A stretch of DNA of 64,000 bases from Microbacterium sp. LKL04 (lineage in GTDB: Bacteria > Actinomycetota > Actinomycetes > Actinomycetales > Microbacteriaceae). Below are positions 37,917 through 46,725 of the stretch, piece after piece. Within the stretch, counting starts at the first letter, position 1. Each line of letters begins with the position of its first letter. Made by a program: the position numbers and the translations under genes. Location of the stretch: the NCBI RefSeq assembly GCF_900102005.1, contig NZ_LT627736.1, positions 2,232,001 through 2,296,000 of the forward strand. Direction: 5' to 3'. The notes under the pieces are model-generated. The model was not told where the DNA came from, made no database searches, and saw only the letters and a program-made list of their open reading frames with translations.

Positions 37917-38858
37917 TCATGCGCCGACGGCATCGATCCCAGACTCGGCGGCGTGCTGCTCCAACGTCGCGTCCAGGACGCGCAGCGCCTCGGGAAGCAG
38001 CGGATTGGTCGACTCGGTCGCCCACGCGACGTCGAGCCGCACCCGGTTGACGTCGTCGGACCGGTCGTCCGGCGAGAGCCGCCGGAAGGTCACGCCCGCG
38101 ATGGGAAGCCCCTGCGCCGACTCCGGGACGAGCGTGAACCCGAGACCCGCGCTCACGAGTGCCAGCAGCGCGGGCACCTGACCGGCGTACTGGACGATGC
38201 GCGGGTGCACGCCGGCGCGGACGAACATCGACAGCAGCAGGTCGTGGAAGTACCGCGCGCCGCCCGGCGAGTACATGAGCAGCGGCTGGTCGCTTGTGTC
38301 GGAGAGGAAGATCGGGTCGGCGAGCTCCGCCAGTCGGGAATCGGACGGCACGGCCAGCACGAGCTTCTCGTCGAGGACGGACCGCGACGAGACCCCCGGG
38401 CGCTCGACGATCGGCCGCAGGAGGCCGACGTCCACGGTCCCCTTCTCGAGCTCCTCCATCTGATCGGCGGTCACGAGTTCGCGCAGCAGCAGCGTCGCGC
38501 CGGGCAGCTCGCGCGCCGCGCGCCGCAGGAACGCGGGCAGCACGCTCTGCCCCGCCATCGCCGTGTACGAGACGGTGAGCGTGCCGGACGCCCCGTGCCC
38601 GACCGAGCGGACGTCGGCGGTGGCTTTGGCGGCGAGGTCGATGATGCGCCGGGCGCTCGGCAGCAGTGTGCGGCCGGCCTCCGTCAGCTGCACGCGCCGG
38701 CTCGTCCGCTCGAAGAGGCGGGTGTCGAGTTCGCGCTCGAGCTGCTGGATCTGCCGGCTGAGCGGCGGCTGGGTCATGCGCAGCCGGGCGGCGGCCTGGC
38801 CGAAATGCAGCTCCTCCGCGACGGCGACGAAGCACTCCAGTTGGACGAGCGACAGCAT
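37917..38858 (-). CDS. LysR-family regulator of the glucarate region
   Basis: 313 aa. N-terminal winged helix (residues 1-60: LECFVAVAEELHFGQAAARL, QPPLSRQIQQLERELDTRLF) and a periplasmic-binding-like effector domain (about 90-300). It is divergent from the kdgD-like gene with an inverted repeat TTGCGAT-N7-ATCGCAA (38896-38916) between them, and upstream of gudD on its own strand. It probably senses glucarate or a breakdown intermediate and activates both sides. Effector is inferred from context only. Confidence 0.9.
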   Translation of the reverse strand: MLSLVQLECFVAVAEELHFGQAAARLRMTQPPLSRQIQQLERELDTRLFERTSRRVQLTEAGRTLLPSARRIIDLAAKATADVRSVGHGASGTLTVSYTAMAGQSVLPAFLRRAARELPGATLLLRELVTADQMEELEKGTVDVGLLRPIVERPGVSSRSVLDEKLVLAVPSDSRLAELADPIFLSDTSDQPLLMYSPGGARYFHDLLLSMFVRAGVHPRIVQYAGQVPALLALVSAGLGFTLVPESAQGLPIAGVTFRRLSPDDRSDDVNRVRLDVAWATESTNPLLPEALRVLDATLEQHAAESGIDAVGA

Positions 38859-38895
38859 CCATACCCTCCCGATATCAATCGGTGCAAATTATGGT

Positions 38896-38916
38896 TTGCG
38901 ATTGTATCCATCGCAA
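38896..38916. promoter_or_regulatory. Candidate LysR operator
   Basis: TTGCGAT-N7-ATCGCAA, a perfect 7-bp inverted repeat in the 119-bp divergent region; a second AT-rich element (TGCAAATTATGG) lies beside it. TAGCGT at 38919-38924 could be the -10 of the plus-strand operon. Confidence 0.6.
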
Positions 38917-38977
38917 CCCTAGCGTCGAGCGTGATCGGCCTCCGCATCGGAGCGGGCCGAGGATCTAGGGAGTTGCC

Positions 38978-39910
38978 GTGCTGGACCGAATCCTCTTCTT
39001 CCCCGTGACCCCGTTCACCCGGGAGGACACCGTGGACCGCGTCGCCCTCGGCGACCACATCGCCCAGGGCCTCGAGCACCGGCCGGGCGGCATCTTCGCC
39101 GCCTGCGGCACGGGCGAGTTCCACGCGCTCGGGCAGACCGACTACGCCACGGTCGTCGAGACGAGCGCCGCCGTGATCGGCGGGCGCACCCCGCTGTTCG
39201 TCGGCGCGGGCGGTCCGCTGCCGGCGGCGATCGAGCAGGTGCAGGTCGCCGAGCGCGCGGGGGCCACCGGCATCCTGCTGCTGCCGCCGTACCTCACGGC
39301 GGGTCCCGACGCCGGGCTCGTCGAGTACGTCCGACGCGTGGCGTCGGCGACGAGCCTGCCGATCATCGCCTACCACCGCGGCACCGCGCGCTTCACTGAG
39401 GCGACGACCCTCGAGATTGCCCGCATCCCGAACGTCGTCGGACTGAAGGACGGCGTCGGCGAGATCGACGTCATCACCCGGATCATCCGCGCCGTCCGCG
39501 ACAGCGACGTGCCGGGTGCCGCCGACTTCCAGTTCTTCAACGGCCTCCCCACGGCCGAGATCGCGCAGGTGGCCTACCGGGCGATCGGCGTGCCGCTGTA
39601 CTCGTCGGCATCCTTCGCGTTCGCGCCCGACATCGCGCTGGCGTACTTCGCCGCGGTCGAGAACGAGGACACCGCGACGATCGCAGCGCTCGACGCCGCG
39701 TTCTTCCACCCGCTGGTCCGGCTTCGGAACCTCGTCCCGGGGTACGCGGTCTCGCTGATCAAGGCGGGTGTCACGCGGTTCACCGGAGTGGATGCCGGGC
39801 ACGTCCGACCTCCCCTGGTCGACGCACTGCCGGAGCACGCCGACCACCTCGAGCAGCTCGTCTCGGACGCCCGCCGCGTGCTGGCGGACTCGTTCGTCGC
39901 CGCGCGCTGA
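38978..39910 (+). CDS. 5-dehydro-4-deoxyglucarate dehydratase (DapA/KdgD family)
   Basis: 310 aa, TIM barrel of the DHDPS/NAL family. Schiff-base Lys is K157 (VVGLKDGVGEID); the carboxylate-binding loop is ACGTGEFHAL. The FFPVTPF opening, KDGVGE and FNGLPTAE patterns are those of KdgD, which dehydrates and decarboxylates 5-dehydro-4-deoxy-D-glucarate to 2,5-dioxopentanoate. GTG start with AGGGAG upstream. First gene of a plus-strand operon with an enolase-superfamily dehydratase and a hydroxyacid dehydrogenase. Confidence 0.9.
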   Translation: MLDRILFFPVTPFTREDTVDRVALGDHIAQGLEHRPGGIFAACGTGEFHALGQTDYATVVETSAAVIGGRTPLFVGAGGPLPAAIEQVQVAERAGATGILLLPPYLTAGPDAGLVEYVRRVASATSLPIIAYHRGTARFTEATTLEIARIPNVVGLKDGVGEIDVITRIIRAVRDSDVPGAADFQFFNGLPTAEIAQVAYRAIGVPLYSSASFAFAPDIALAYFAAVENEDTATIAALDAAFFHPLVRLRNLVPGYAVSLIKAGVTRFTGVDAGHVRPPLVDALPEHADHLEQLVSDARRVLADSFVAAR

Positions 39911-39918
39911 GGCCCATC

Positions 39919-41196
39919 GTGCGCCGCGCCGAGCACGCCATCCGCGACGTCCGGGTCGTCCCGGTCGCCTTCGCCGACCTCCCCCTGCTGAACACCGTCG
40001 GGGTCCACGAGCCGTACGCGCTGCGCGCGATCGTGCAGATCCGCACCGAGAGCGGCCTGACCGGACTCGGGGAGACCTACGGCGACGAGGGGCACCTCCG
40101 TCGCCTCGAAGCCGCGGCGGCGCTGCTGATCGGATGCGACGTCTTCGCGACGAACGAGCTGCGTGCCCGTGTCCGCGCGTCGCTGCGCTCGGACACGGGC
40201 ACCGGCGGCCACGGGATGTCGGGCATGGTCACCGGCAGCAGCACCGCAGACCGCGTGCTGTCGGCGTTCGACGTCGCAGCCCTCGACGTGCGCGGCAAGG
40301 CGCTCGGTCTGCCGGTGAGCGATCTGCTCGGCGGCGCCGTCCGCGAGACGGTGCCCTTCAGCGGCTATCTCTTCTACAAATGGGAGGGTCACCCCGGCTC
40401 GCCCGCCGACGCCTGGGGACCGGCGCTCGACCCCGAGGGGATCGTCGCGCAGGCGCGGCGGATCGTCGACGAGTACGGGTTCGGCGCGCTGAAGCTCAAG
40501 GCGGGCGTGTTCGACCCGGACGACGAGATCGCGGCCGTCCTGGCCCTTCGCGACGCGTTCCCCGAGCATCCGCTGCGCATCGATCCGAACGGCGCGTGGA
40601 GCGTCGAGACCTCGGTGCGGGTCGCCGACGCGCTCACCGGCGTCATCGAGTACCTCGAGGACCCGACCCCCGGCATCGAGGGCATGGCCGCGGTGCGGGC
40701 GAGCACCGGCATCCCGCTCGCTACGAACATGTGCGTCGTGAGCTTCGCCGACGTCGCTCCCGCGATCCGCGCCGGCGCGATCGACGTCGTCCTCTCGGAC
40801 CACCACTTCTGGGGCGGACTCGAACGGTCGCGCCTGCTCGCCGGCATCGCCGAGACGGTCGGCTGGGGGCTGTCGATGCACTCGAACTCGCACCTCGGCA
40901 TCAGCCTCGCCGCGATGGTGCACCTGGCGGGGGCGACCGAAGTCCTCGACTACGCCTGCGACACGCACTGGCCGTGGAAGCGCGCGGACGAGGACGTCAT
41001 CGTCCCGGGCGCGCTGTCGTTCTCGGACGGCGCGGTCGCCGTGCCGACGGGCCCCGGCCTCGGGGTGGAACTCGACGAGGACGCCCTGCAGCGCCTGCAC
41101 CGCCAGTACCTCGACTCCGGCATCCGCGAGCGGGACGACACCGGCTACATGCAGCGGCACGTCCCCGAGTACACGCTCGCCAGCCCGCGGTGGTGA
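39919..41196 (+). CDS. Second glucarate-dehydratase-like enolase-superfamily enzyme
   Basis: 425 aa. It has the barrel residues of the glucarate-dehydratase subgroup: LKLKAGVF (KxK), IDPNGAW, YLEDPTPG, ATNMCVV and LSDHHFWGG, with His in MHSNSHLGIS. It is clearly diverged from the canonical GudD at 36488-37834 (ATDW replaced by VVSF after ATNM). It may act on another aldarate or uronate-derived acid; substrate not predictable. GTG start 8 nt after the kdgD-like stop. Confidence 0.85.
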   Translation: MRRAEHAIRDVRVVPVAFADLPLLNTVGVHEPYALRAIVQIRTESGLTGLGETYGDEGHLRRLEAAAALLIGCDVFATNELRARVRASLRSDTGTGGHGMSGMVTGSSTADRVLSAFDVAALDVRGKALGLPVSDLLGGAVRETVPFSGYLFYKWEGHPGSPADAWGPALDPEGIVAQARRIVDEYGFGALKLKAGVFDPDDEIAAVLALRDAFPEHPLRIDPNGAWSVETSVRVADALTGVIEYLEDPTPGIEGMAAVRASTGIPLATNMCVVSFADVAPAIRAGAIDVVLSDHHFWGGLERSRLLAGIAETVGWGLSMHSNSHLGISLAAMVHLAGATEVLDYACDTHWPWKRADEDVIVPGALSFSDGAVAVPTGPGLGVELDEDALQRLHRQYLDSGIRERDDTGYMQRHVPEYTLASPRW

Positions 41197-41203
41197 CCCC
41201 GTC

Positions 41204-42157
41204 GTGAAGGTCGTCGTCACCGATCCCGTCATCAGCGGCTTCGCCGACGTCCTCGGCGAAGCCGTGCTGCTGCCCGGAGCGACCGACGACGAGATCGCCG
41301 ACGCGCTCGCCGACGCCGACGCGGTCGTGTGCTCGCGGCTGACGCCGGCGATGACGAGGGATGCCGGGCGCCTCCGCCTCGTCCACGTGACGGGCGCGGG
41401 CGTCGACCGCCTCGAGCCGGGGTCGGTGCCGGACGGTGCCGCCGTGTGCAACACCGGTCACCACGGTGAGGCGATCGCCGAGCACGTGCTCATGACGACG
41501 CTCATGCTCCGTCGCCGCGCCCGCCAGGCCGATGCCGAGATGCGAGCCGGGGCGTGGCGCACGGTCATGAACACGGACGACGTGCCGTTCCACCGCGCGC
41601 TCGCCGGGCGCACCATCGGCATCGCCGGCGCCGGCGAGATCGGCGGCGCCGTCGCCCGGCTCGCGCAGGCCTTCGGGATGCGCATCGCATTCCTCCGCCG
41701 GCATGTGACCGGAGCGCTGCCCGACGGCGTTACGGACGCGACGGTGTACGGCGAGGACGAGCGCAATTCGTTCTTCGCGGCATCCGACGTGCTCGTGGTG
41801 ACCATTCCGCTCAGCGACGCCACCCGCGGCGCGATCGGGGCGCACGAGCTGGCCCTCCTGCCGCCGGGCGCGATCGTCGTCAACGTCGCGCGTGGTCCGG
41901 TCATCGACCTCGACGCGCTCTGCGAGGCGCTGGCCGGCGACCGGCTCGCCGGGGCCGCGATCGACGTCTGGTGGGGGGCTCCGACCGGCGTCGAGGCACC
42001 GGCATCCGTCGCCCGCCTGGCCGCGTTCGAGCACACCGTCCTCACCCCGCACCACTCGGGGCACGCGCGCGAGGTCTTCGCCGCACGCGCCGCCGACATC
42101 GCTCGCAACCTCGAGCTGCTCGCCGCCGGCGCGCCACTCGAGCGCCGCGTGCGCTGA
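41204..42157 (+). CDS. D-isomer-specific 2-hydroxyacid dehydrogenase
   Basis: 317 aa. The NAD-binding Rossmann motif is GIAGAGEIGGAVARLA (about 142-157). Catalytic Arg is in VNVARGPVIDL, Glu in the usual D-x-W region (IDVWWGAP), and His in LTPHHSGH. It oxidises or reduces a 2-hydroxy/2-keto acid; in this setting perhaps a sugar-acid or hydroxypyruvate-type intermediate. GTG start 7 nt downstream of the second dehydratase, same operon. Confidence 0.87.
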   Translation: MKVVVTDPVISGFADVLGEAVLLPGATDDEIADALADADAVVCSRLTPAMTRDAGRLRLVHVTGAGVDRLEPGSVPDGAAVCNTGHHGEAIAEHVLMTTLMLRRRARQADAEMRAGAWRTVMNTDDVPFHRALAGRTIGIAGAGEIGGAVARLAQAFGMRIAFLRRHVTGALPDGVTDATVYGEDERNSFFAASDVLVVTIPLSDATRGAIGAHELALLPPGAIVVNVARGPVIDLDALCEALAGDRLAGAAIDVWWGAPTGVEAPASVARLAAFEHTVLTPHHSGHAREVFAARAADIARNLELLAAGAPLERRVR

Positions 42158-42162
42158 GCCGC

Positions 42163-42894
42163 TCAGCCGGCGAGCAGCGCGGCCGTCTGCGTGCCGATGA
42201 GCAGCACCGCGCCGAGGAGTGAGGCGCCGAGCGCGACGAGACGGACGCGGCGCTTGTCGAGGTGGCGGACGGCGAAGCGCGACGCGACGATACCGAGCGC
42301 CGCAGGGAGCACCAGCAGGCCCGTGACCTGCAGAGTGTGCAGGGAGATCTGACCGAGCACCGCCAGCGCGATCGTCGAGACCACCGACCCGACGAGGAAG
42401 AACGCCGACATCGTGCCCCGCAGGCGCGGTCCGTCAGACCCCTGCCAGACGAGCGCCATCGGCGCACCGCCGATCGAGGTCGCGGTGCCCATGACCCCCG
42501 AGAGGCCCCCGGCGACGACCTGCGTGGTCCGGGTGACCCGCGGCATCCATCCCCGGAGGGACGCGACGACGCCGACGAGGACGGTCGCGGCGACGAGCCA
42601 GCCGATGGCCTGGGCCGACACGACGGCGACGAGGACCGCACCGAGGATGCTGCCGGGCACCCGTCCGACGAGCGCCCACCCCGCGCCCCGCACATCGAGC
42701 GCGGCCCGTTCGACCACCGCGATGACCGCCGACACCATGATCGCGAGCATGATGACGACCGCCGGCAGGAGCGACGCGTCGACGATCGCGACGAAGGGGG
42801 CGGCGACCATGCCGAGCCCGAACCCGATCGCGGCCTGCAGGCACGAGGCGACGAAGACGATGAGCGCGAGGAAGAGGAGCGCCTCGACGCTCAC
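42163..42894 (-). CDS. TauE/SafE (TSUP) family membrane transporter
   Basis: 243 aa, about eight transmembrane helices in two repeats. The first repeat opens ASCLQAAIGFGLGMVAAP, the second GGLSGVMGTATSIGGAPMAL, both typical of TSUP permeases that export sulfite, sulfoacetate or other organic anions. GTG start. It lies 10 bp downstream of the ABC permease genes, so it is probably co-transcribed with the importer and may expel an acid by-product. Confidence 0.85.
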   Translation of the reverse strand: MSVEALLFLALIVFVASCLQAAIGFGLGMVAAPFVAIVDASLLPAVVIMLAIMVSAVIAVVERAALDVRGAGWALVGRVPGSILGAVLVAVVSAQAIGWLVAATVLVGVVASLRGWMPRVTRTTQVVAGGLSGVMGTATSIGGAPMALVWQGSDGPRLRGTMSAFFLVGSVVSTIALAVLGQISLHTLQVTGLLVLPAALGIVASRFAVRHLDKRRVRLVALGASLLGAVLLIGTQTAALLAG

Positions 42895-42904
42895 CGGACG
42901 GTCC

Positions 42905-43873
42905 TCAACGCGTGGCGCGCGGCGTCACCCGGCCGATGAACCGGCGGCGCCCCTTCGAAGCGAGCCGCCAGCGCTGACCGGGGTCGGTCGCGAGGCGCAG
43001 CCACGCGGCCAGCACGTTCGCCGCCACGGTCGTGATGACGATCGCGAGGCCCGGCAGGACCGACAGCCACCACGCCTGCGAGAGGTACTCGCGTCCCTGC
43101 GCGACCATGAGGCCCCAGCTGACGTCCGGCGGCTGGATGCCGATGCCGAGGAAGCTGAGCGACGATTCGGCGAGCATGACGTAGCAGAACTCGAGCGTGG
43201 CGAGGGTGACGAGGGTCGGCAGGACGTTCGGGACGATGTGCCGGCGGATGACGGCGTTCGGACGCGTGCCGAAGTTGCGCGCCGCGTCGACGAACATCCG
43301 CGAGCGCAGCTCGGCCGCCTCGGCGCGTGCGGTGCGGAGGTAGACCGGGATGCGGGTGACCGCCAGGACCAGCACGATGTTCGCCGCGCTCGGGTTGAAG
43401 ATGTACAGCACGACGACGGCGAGCAGCAGCGACGGGAAGCTCATGATGACGTCGGCGATGCGCATCGAGACCGCCTCGCGCCAGCCGCGGTGGAAGCCGG
43501 CCCAGATGCCCCAGGCCGAACCGACGAGGGCTGCCACCAGCACCGCGGGCACCGCGACGCCGAGCGTCGTGCCGGCCGCGACCATCATGCGCGCGATCAT
43601 GCTGCGGCCGAGGCTGTCGCTGCCGAGGATGTACTGCCTCCCTTCAGCGACACTGAAGGGAGGCAGGTTGCGGGCGCCGAGATCCTGCGCGCGGGCGAGG
43701 TCGCCGAGCAGGGGCGGCGCGACGATCGCGGTCAGGCCGACGACGACGAGGATGACGGCGGACGCCGTGGCGACCGGGTCGTTCAGCAGCATCCGGAACA
43801 GGCTCGCCCGCCGGCCCGTCTGGGCGCGGTCCTCGAGCGCGAGGATGTTCTGCGTGGCCGGGAGTTCAGACAT
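42905..43873 (-). CDS. ABC importer permease (DppC/OppC-like)
   Basis: 322 aa, six transmembrane helices with an N-terminal OppC-type extension. Signature GSDSLGRSMIARMM and the EAA-loop region AEAAELRSRMFVDAARNFG...RRHIVPN. It pairs with the upstream DppB-like permease (overlap of 8 bp) to form the channel. Confidence 0.92.
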   Translation of the reverse strand: MSELPATQNILALEDRAQTGRRASLFRMLLNDPVATASAVILVVVGLTAIVAPPLLGDLARAQDLGARNLPPFSVAEGRQYILGSDSLGRSMIARMMVAAGTTLGVAVPAVLVAALVGSAWGIWAGFHRGWREAVSMRIADVIMSFPSLLLAVVVLYIFNPSAANIVLVLAVTRIPVYLRTARAEAAELRSRMFVDAARNFGTRPNAVIRRHIVPNVLPTLVTLATLEFCYVMLAESSLSFLGIGIQPPDVSWGLMVAQGREYLSQAWWLSVLPGLAIVITTVAANVLAAWLRLATDPGQRWRLASKGRRRFIGRVTPRATR

Positions 43874-44843
43874 GGGCCGGCTCCTTCGTCGACTCGGTGG
43901 TGGGCTTCGACGTCCGGCGTCGCTTCGCCGCGGGGCGGACCCGCGGATCGAGCAGCGCGTAGCAGACGTCGATCAGGATGTTGAGGGCGAAGATCGCGAT
44001 CGCGGTGAGCAGGACGGCGGCCTGCAGCACGGGGAAGTCGCGCATGAGGATGGAGTCGATCATCAGCTTGCCGATGCCGGGCCACCCGAAGATCGACTCG
44101 ATCACGACGGCGCCGTTGATGAATCCGACCGTGAGATCGCCCGCGACCGTGAGCGCCGGAGCCGCAGCGTTCCGTAGCGCATGCCGGGACACGATGTAGA
44201 ACTCGCCCGCTCCCTTGCTGCGGGCGACCTTCACGTACGGCTGGCCGAGGGCGGTGACCATCGAGCCCCGGACGACCTGGGTGAGCACGCCGACGGGGCG
44301 CATCATGAGCACCGCGACCGGCAGGATCCAGGCCGCGGCGCCCGCGGTGCCGGACGTCGGCAGCACACCCAGCCAGATGGCGAAGATCCAGATGCCCATG
44401 ATCGCGAGCCAGAAGTCCGGCACGCTGGCCGCGGTCATGGAGGTGAAGCTCGCCACCCGGTCGGCGGCGCCGTTCGGCTTCAGCGCGGCCCAGCATCCGA
44501 CCACCGCGGCGATGATCACCGCGAGCAGCATCGTCGCCGCAGCCAGCTGCAGGGTGGCCGGGAAGGCCCGCAGCACCATGTCGGCTGCGGGCTCTCCTGT
44601 GCGCATCGAGACGCCGAAGTCGAACCGGACGACGCCGGCCAGGTAGTCGCCCAGTTGCGCCCAGACGGGCTTGTCGAGCCCGTACCGCTCGCTGAAGTCG
44701 GCCCTCATCTCCTCCGTCGCGTTGAGCGGAAGGTAGAGGCTGGCGGGGTCGCCGGTCAGGCGCGCCAGGAGGAAGACTCCCAGCACCACCGCGACCAGGG
44801 GCAGTGCGCTCTGCAGGATGCGTCCGCGCAGGTAGCTCCACAT
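43866..44843 (-). CDS. ABC importer permease (DppB/OppB-like)
   Basis: 325 aa, six transmembrane helices. N-terminal RILQSALPLVAVVLGVFLLARL and YGLDKPVWAQLGDYLAG are hallmarks of DppB; the EAA loop is MVTALGQPYVKVARSKGAG. It forms the membrane channel with the gene at 42905. It follows the binding-protein gene by 41 bp. Confidence 0.92.
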   Translation of the reverse strand: MWSYLRGRILQSALPLVAVVLGVFLLARLTGDPASLYLPLNATEEMRADFSERYGLDKPVWAQLGDYLAGVVRFDFGVSMRTGEPAADMVLRAFPATLQLAAATMLLAVIIAAVVGCWAALKPNGAADRVASFTSMTAASVPDFWLAIMGIWIFAIWLGVLPTSGTAGAAAWILPVAVLMMRPVGVLTQVVRGSMVTALGQPYVKVARSKGAGEFYIVSRHALRNAAAPALTVAGDLTVGFINGAVVIESIFGWPGIGKLMIDSILMRDFPVLQAAVLLTAIAIFALNILIDVCYALLDPRVRPAAKRRRTSKPTTESTKEPAHV

Positions 44844-44884
44844 GGCTGATTCCTCCCGAATTCGGCGAGCGGTACGACTCGGCG

Positions 44885-46441
44885 TCAGCCGGCCAGGGTG
44901 ACCTGCGAGATCCGCAGCTCGTCGCCCGAGGCCGAGTTCGGCTCGTACGACACGCGGTCGGAGATGCCGAGCATGCCGGTCTGGTGGGCGATGAAGGAGA
45001 ACTGCACGATCTCCTCGTTCTGGTACTCGAAGATGTCGGCGTAGGCCTGCTGGCGCTCGTCGCCCGACAGCTGCGAGGCAGCGTCCAGGATCGCGTCGAA
45101 CTCGTCCGTGCCGAAGGTGCTCTGCGCGCCCGTGGAGGACATGTACTGCTCGACGGTGAACTGCGCGTCACCGGCCTGGTTGCCGTGCTGGACCAGCAGG
45201 GCGATCGGCCCTTCGTTGGTCACGAACGGACGCAGCTGGTACTGCAGGTGCTGCGTCGTGTCGACCATCCGCAGCTCGACCTTCAAGCCCGCCGCGGCCA
45301 TCTGCTCGCGCAGGACCTCTGCCATCTCGCCGACCTTCGGGAACTGCGCGTTGCGGGCGACGAGCGTGATCGGGGTGTCGACGGCCACGCCGTCGGCGGC
45401 GGCCTCCTGCACCAGCTCGGCGGCGCGCTCGGGGTCGTACTCCCACGGCTCGAGGTCGGGGTTGTGGCCCACGACGCCCTCGGGGATCAGCTGCGCGGCC
45501 ACGACGTCGCCGTCGGGGTAGAGCGACGAGACGATGCCCTCACGGTCGACCGCGTAGTTGATGGCCTGACGGATGCGGATGTCGTCGAGCGGCGCGATGT
45601 CGCCGGTGAAGCGGAGCGCCACGGTCTCGTTGTTCGGGTACGCCACGCCGAGGTCGCCGATGCCGTCGTCGACGCTCAGGCCGGTCGCGATGTCGGCCTC
45701 GTCGCTCGTGATCATCGCCGCGCGCACGGTGCCCTCGTCACGCCACTGGTACTCGACGGACGCGAACTCCGGGGCGTCGCCCCAGTAGTCGTCGTACCGC
45801 TCGAGCGTGAGGCGGGTCCCGGCATCCCACTGCGCGACGGCGTAGGGGCCGGTGCCGATCGGCTCGCGGACCTTCGCCGACGTGTCGGTCGAGGTCGGCA
45901 CGATCTCGATGAACGAGAGCTTCAGCGGGAGGATCGGGTCGGGGCTCGGAGTCGTGATCACGAGGGTCGTGTCGTCGACGGCCTCGACGCCCAGGTCGTC
46001 GTCGCCGAAGACGTAGCCCTCGACGTTGCAGCCGAGGTCGGAGTTGACGGCGCGGTCGATCGAGAACGCGGCGGCCTCGGCGTTGAAGGGCGAGCCATCC
46101 TGGAAGGTGACGCCCTCCTGCAGGGTGAAGGTCCACTCGGTGTCGCCGGTCTGCTCCCACGCGGTCGCCAGCAGCGGGTCGAGTTCACCGGTGGTGGGGT
46201 CGCGCTCGACGAGCGGCTCGGTGATGTTGCTGCGCACCACCACGCCGGTCGAGGTCAGGTTCGCCTCGCAGGGCTCGAGGGTCGGCGGCTCCTGCGAGAG
46301 CACGACGCGCAGGGCGTCGCTGTCGGCGCCGGTCGACGTTCCCTCGGAGTTCGCGACGGCGCATCCGGTGAACAGGACAGCGGCGGCGGCGCCGGCGGCG
46401 ACTCCCGCGAATCGGCGGGTTCGGGGTGAAGAAGAAGACAT
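44885..46441 (-). CDS. Family 5 extracellular solute-binding lipoprotein
   Basis: 518 aa. Lipoprotein signal peptide with lipobox LFTG|CAV near residue 25. The mature domain has family 5 features: PPTLEPCEANLTS, FTLQEGVTFQDGSPFNAEA and RQAINYAVDREGIV. It captures the ligand outside the membrane for the importer. ATG 46441 after GGAGGAAC. Family 5 proteins usually bind peptides but some bind sugars or acids; the surroundings suggest an acidic sugar derivative (inference). Confidence 0.92.
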   Translation of the reverse strand: MSSSSPRTRRFAGVAAGAAAAVLFTGCAVANSEGTSTGADSDALRVVLSQEPPTLEPCEANLTSTGVVVRSNITEPLVERDPTTGELDPLLATAWEQTGDTEWTFTLQEGVTFQDGSPFNAEAAAFSIDRAVNSDLGCNVEGYVFGDDDLGVEAVDDTTLVITTPSPDPILPLKLSFIEIVPTSTDTSAKVREPIGTGPYAVAQWDAGTRLTLERYDDYWGDAPEFASVEYQWRDEGTVRAAMITSDEADIATGLSVDDGIGDLGVAYPNNETVALRFTGDIAPLDDIRIRQAINYAVDREGIVSSLYPDGDVVAAQLIPEGVVGHNPDLEPWEYDPERAAELVQEAAADGVAVDTPITLVARNAQFPKVGEMAEVLREQMAAAGLKVELRMVDTTQHLQYQLRPFVTNEGPIALLVQHGNQAGDAQFTVEQYMSSTGAQSTFGTDEFDAILDAASQLSGDERQQAYADIFEYQNEEIVQFSFIAHQTGMLGISDRVSYEPNSASGDELRISQVTLAG

Positions 46442-46712
46442 CGTTGTTCCTCCAGAATCGAGTCTCCTGCGGCATCGCGGGTCCGGAGCCGGTGGGGCAC
46501 TCTCGGGTCGGAGACGGTCCCAGGATGTGGAAGACCGCCGAGTCAGGTCAATACGCCGGGACCCGCGGGATTCCGCGCGATTCCGAGGGACGGCTCTCTC
46601 GGACGCCACCGCGCCGCCGTCTTCCGCAGGATCACGCGGATCGCGGGCTTGCATGTCGTAAGCGGATCGATCCATGCCTTTTCGATCTTGGACGCGCATC
46701 GTTGCGCGAACC

Positions 46713-46718
46713 TAGCAT
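46713..46718 (+). promoter_or_regulatory. Leaderless -10 element (TAGCAT)
   Basis: TAGCAT ends 7 nt before the ATG at 46726, with TTGGAC about 19 nt upstream as a weak -35. Confidence 0.5.
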
Positions 46719-46725
46719 CGGCCGC

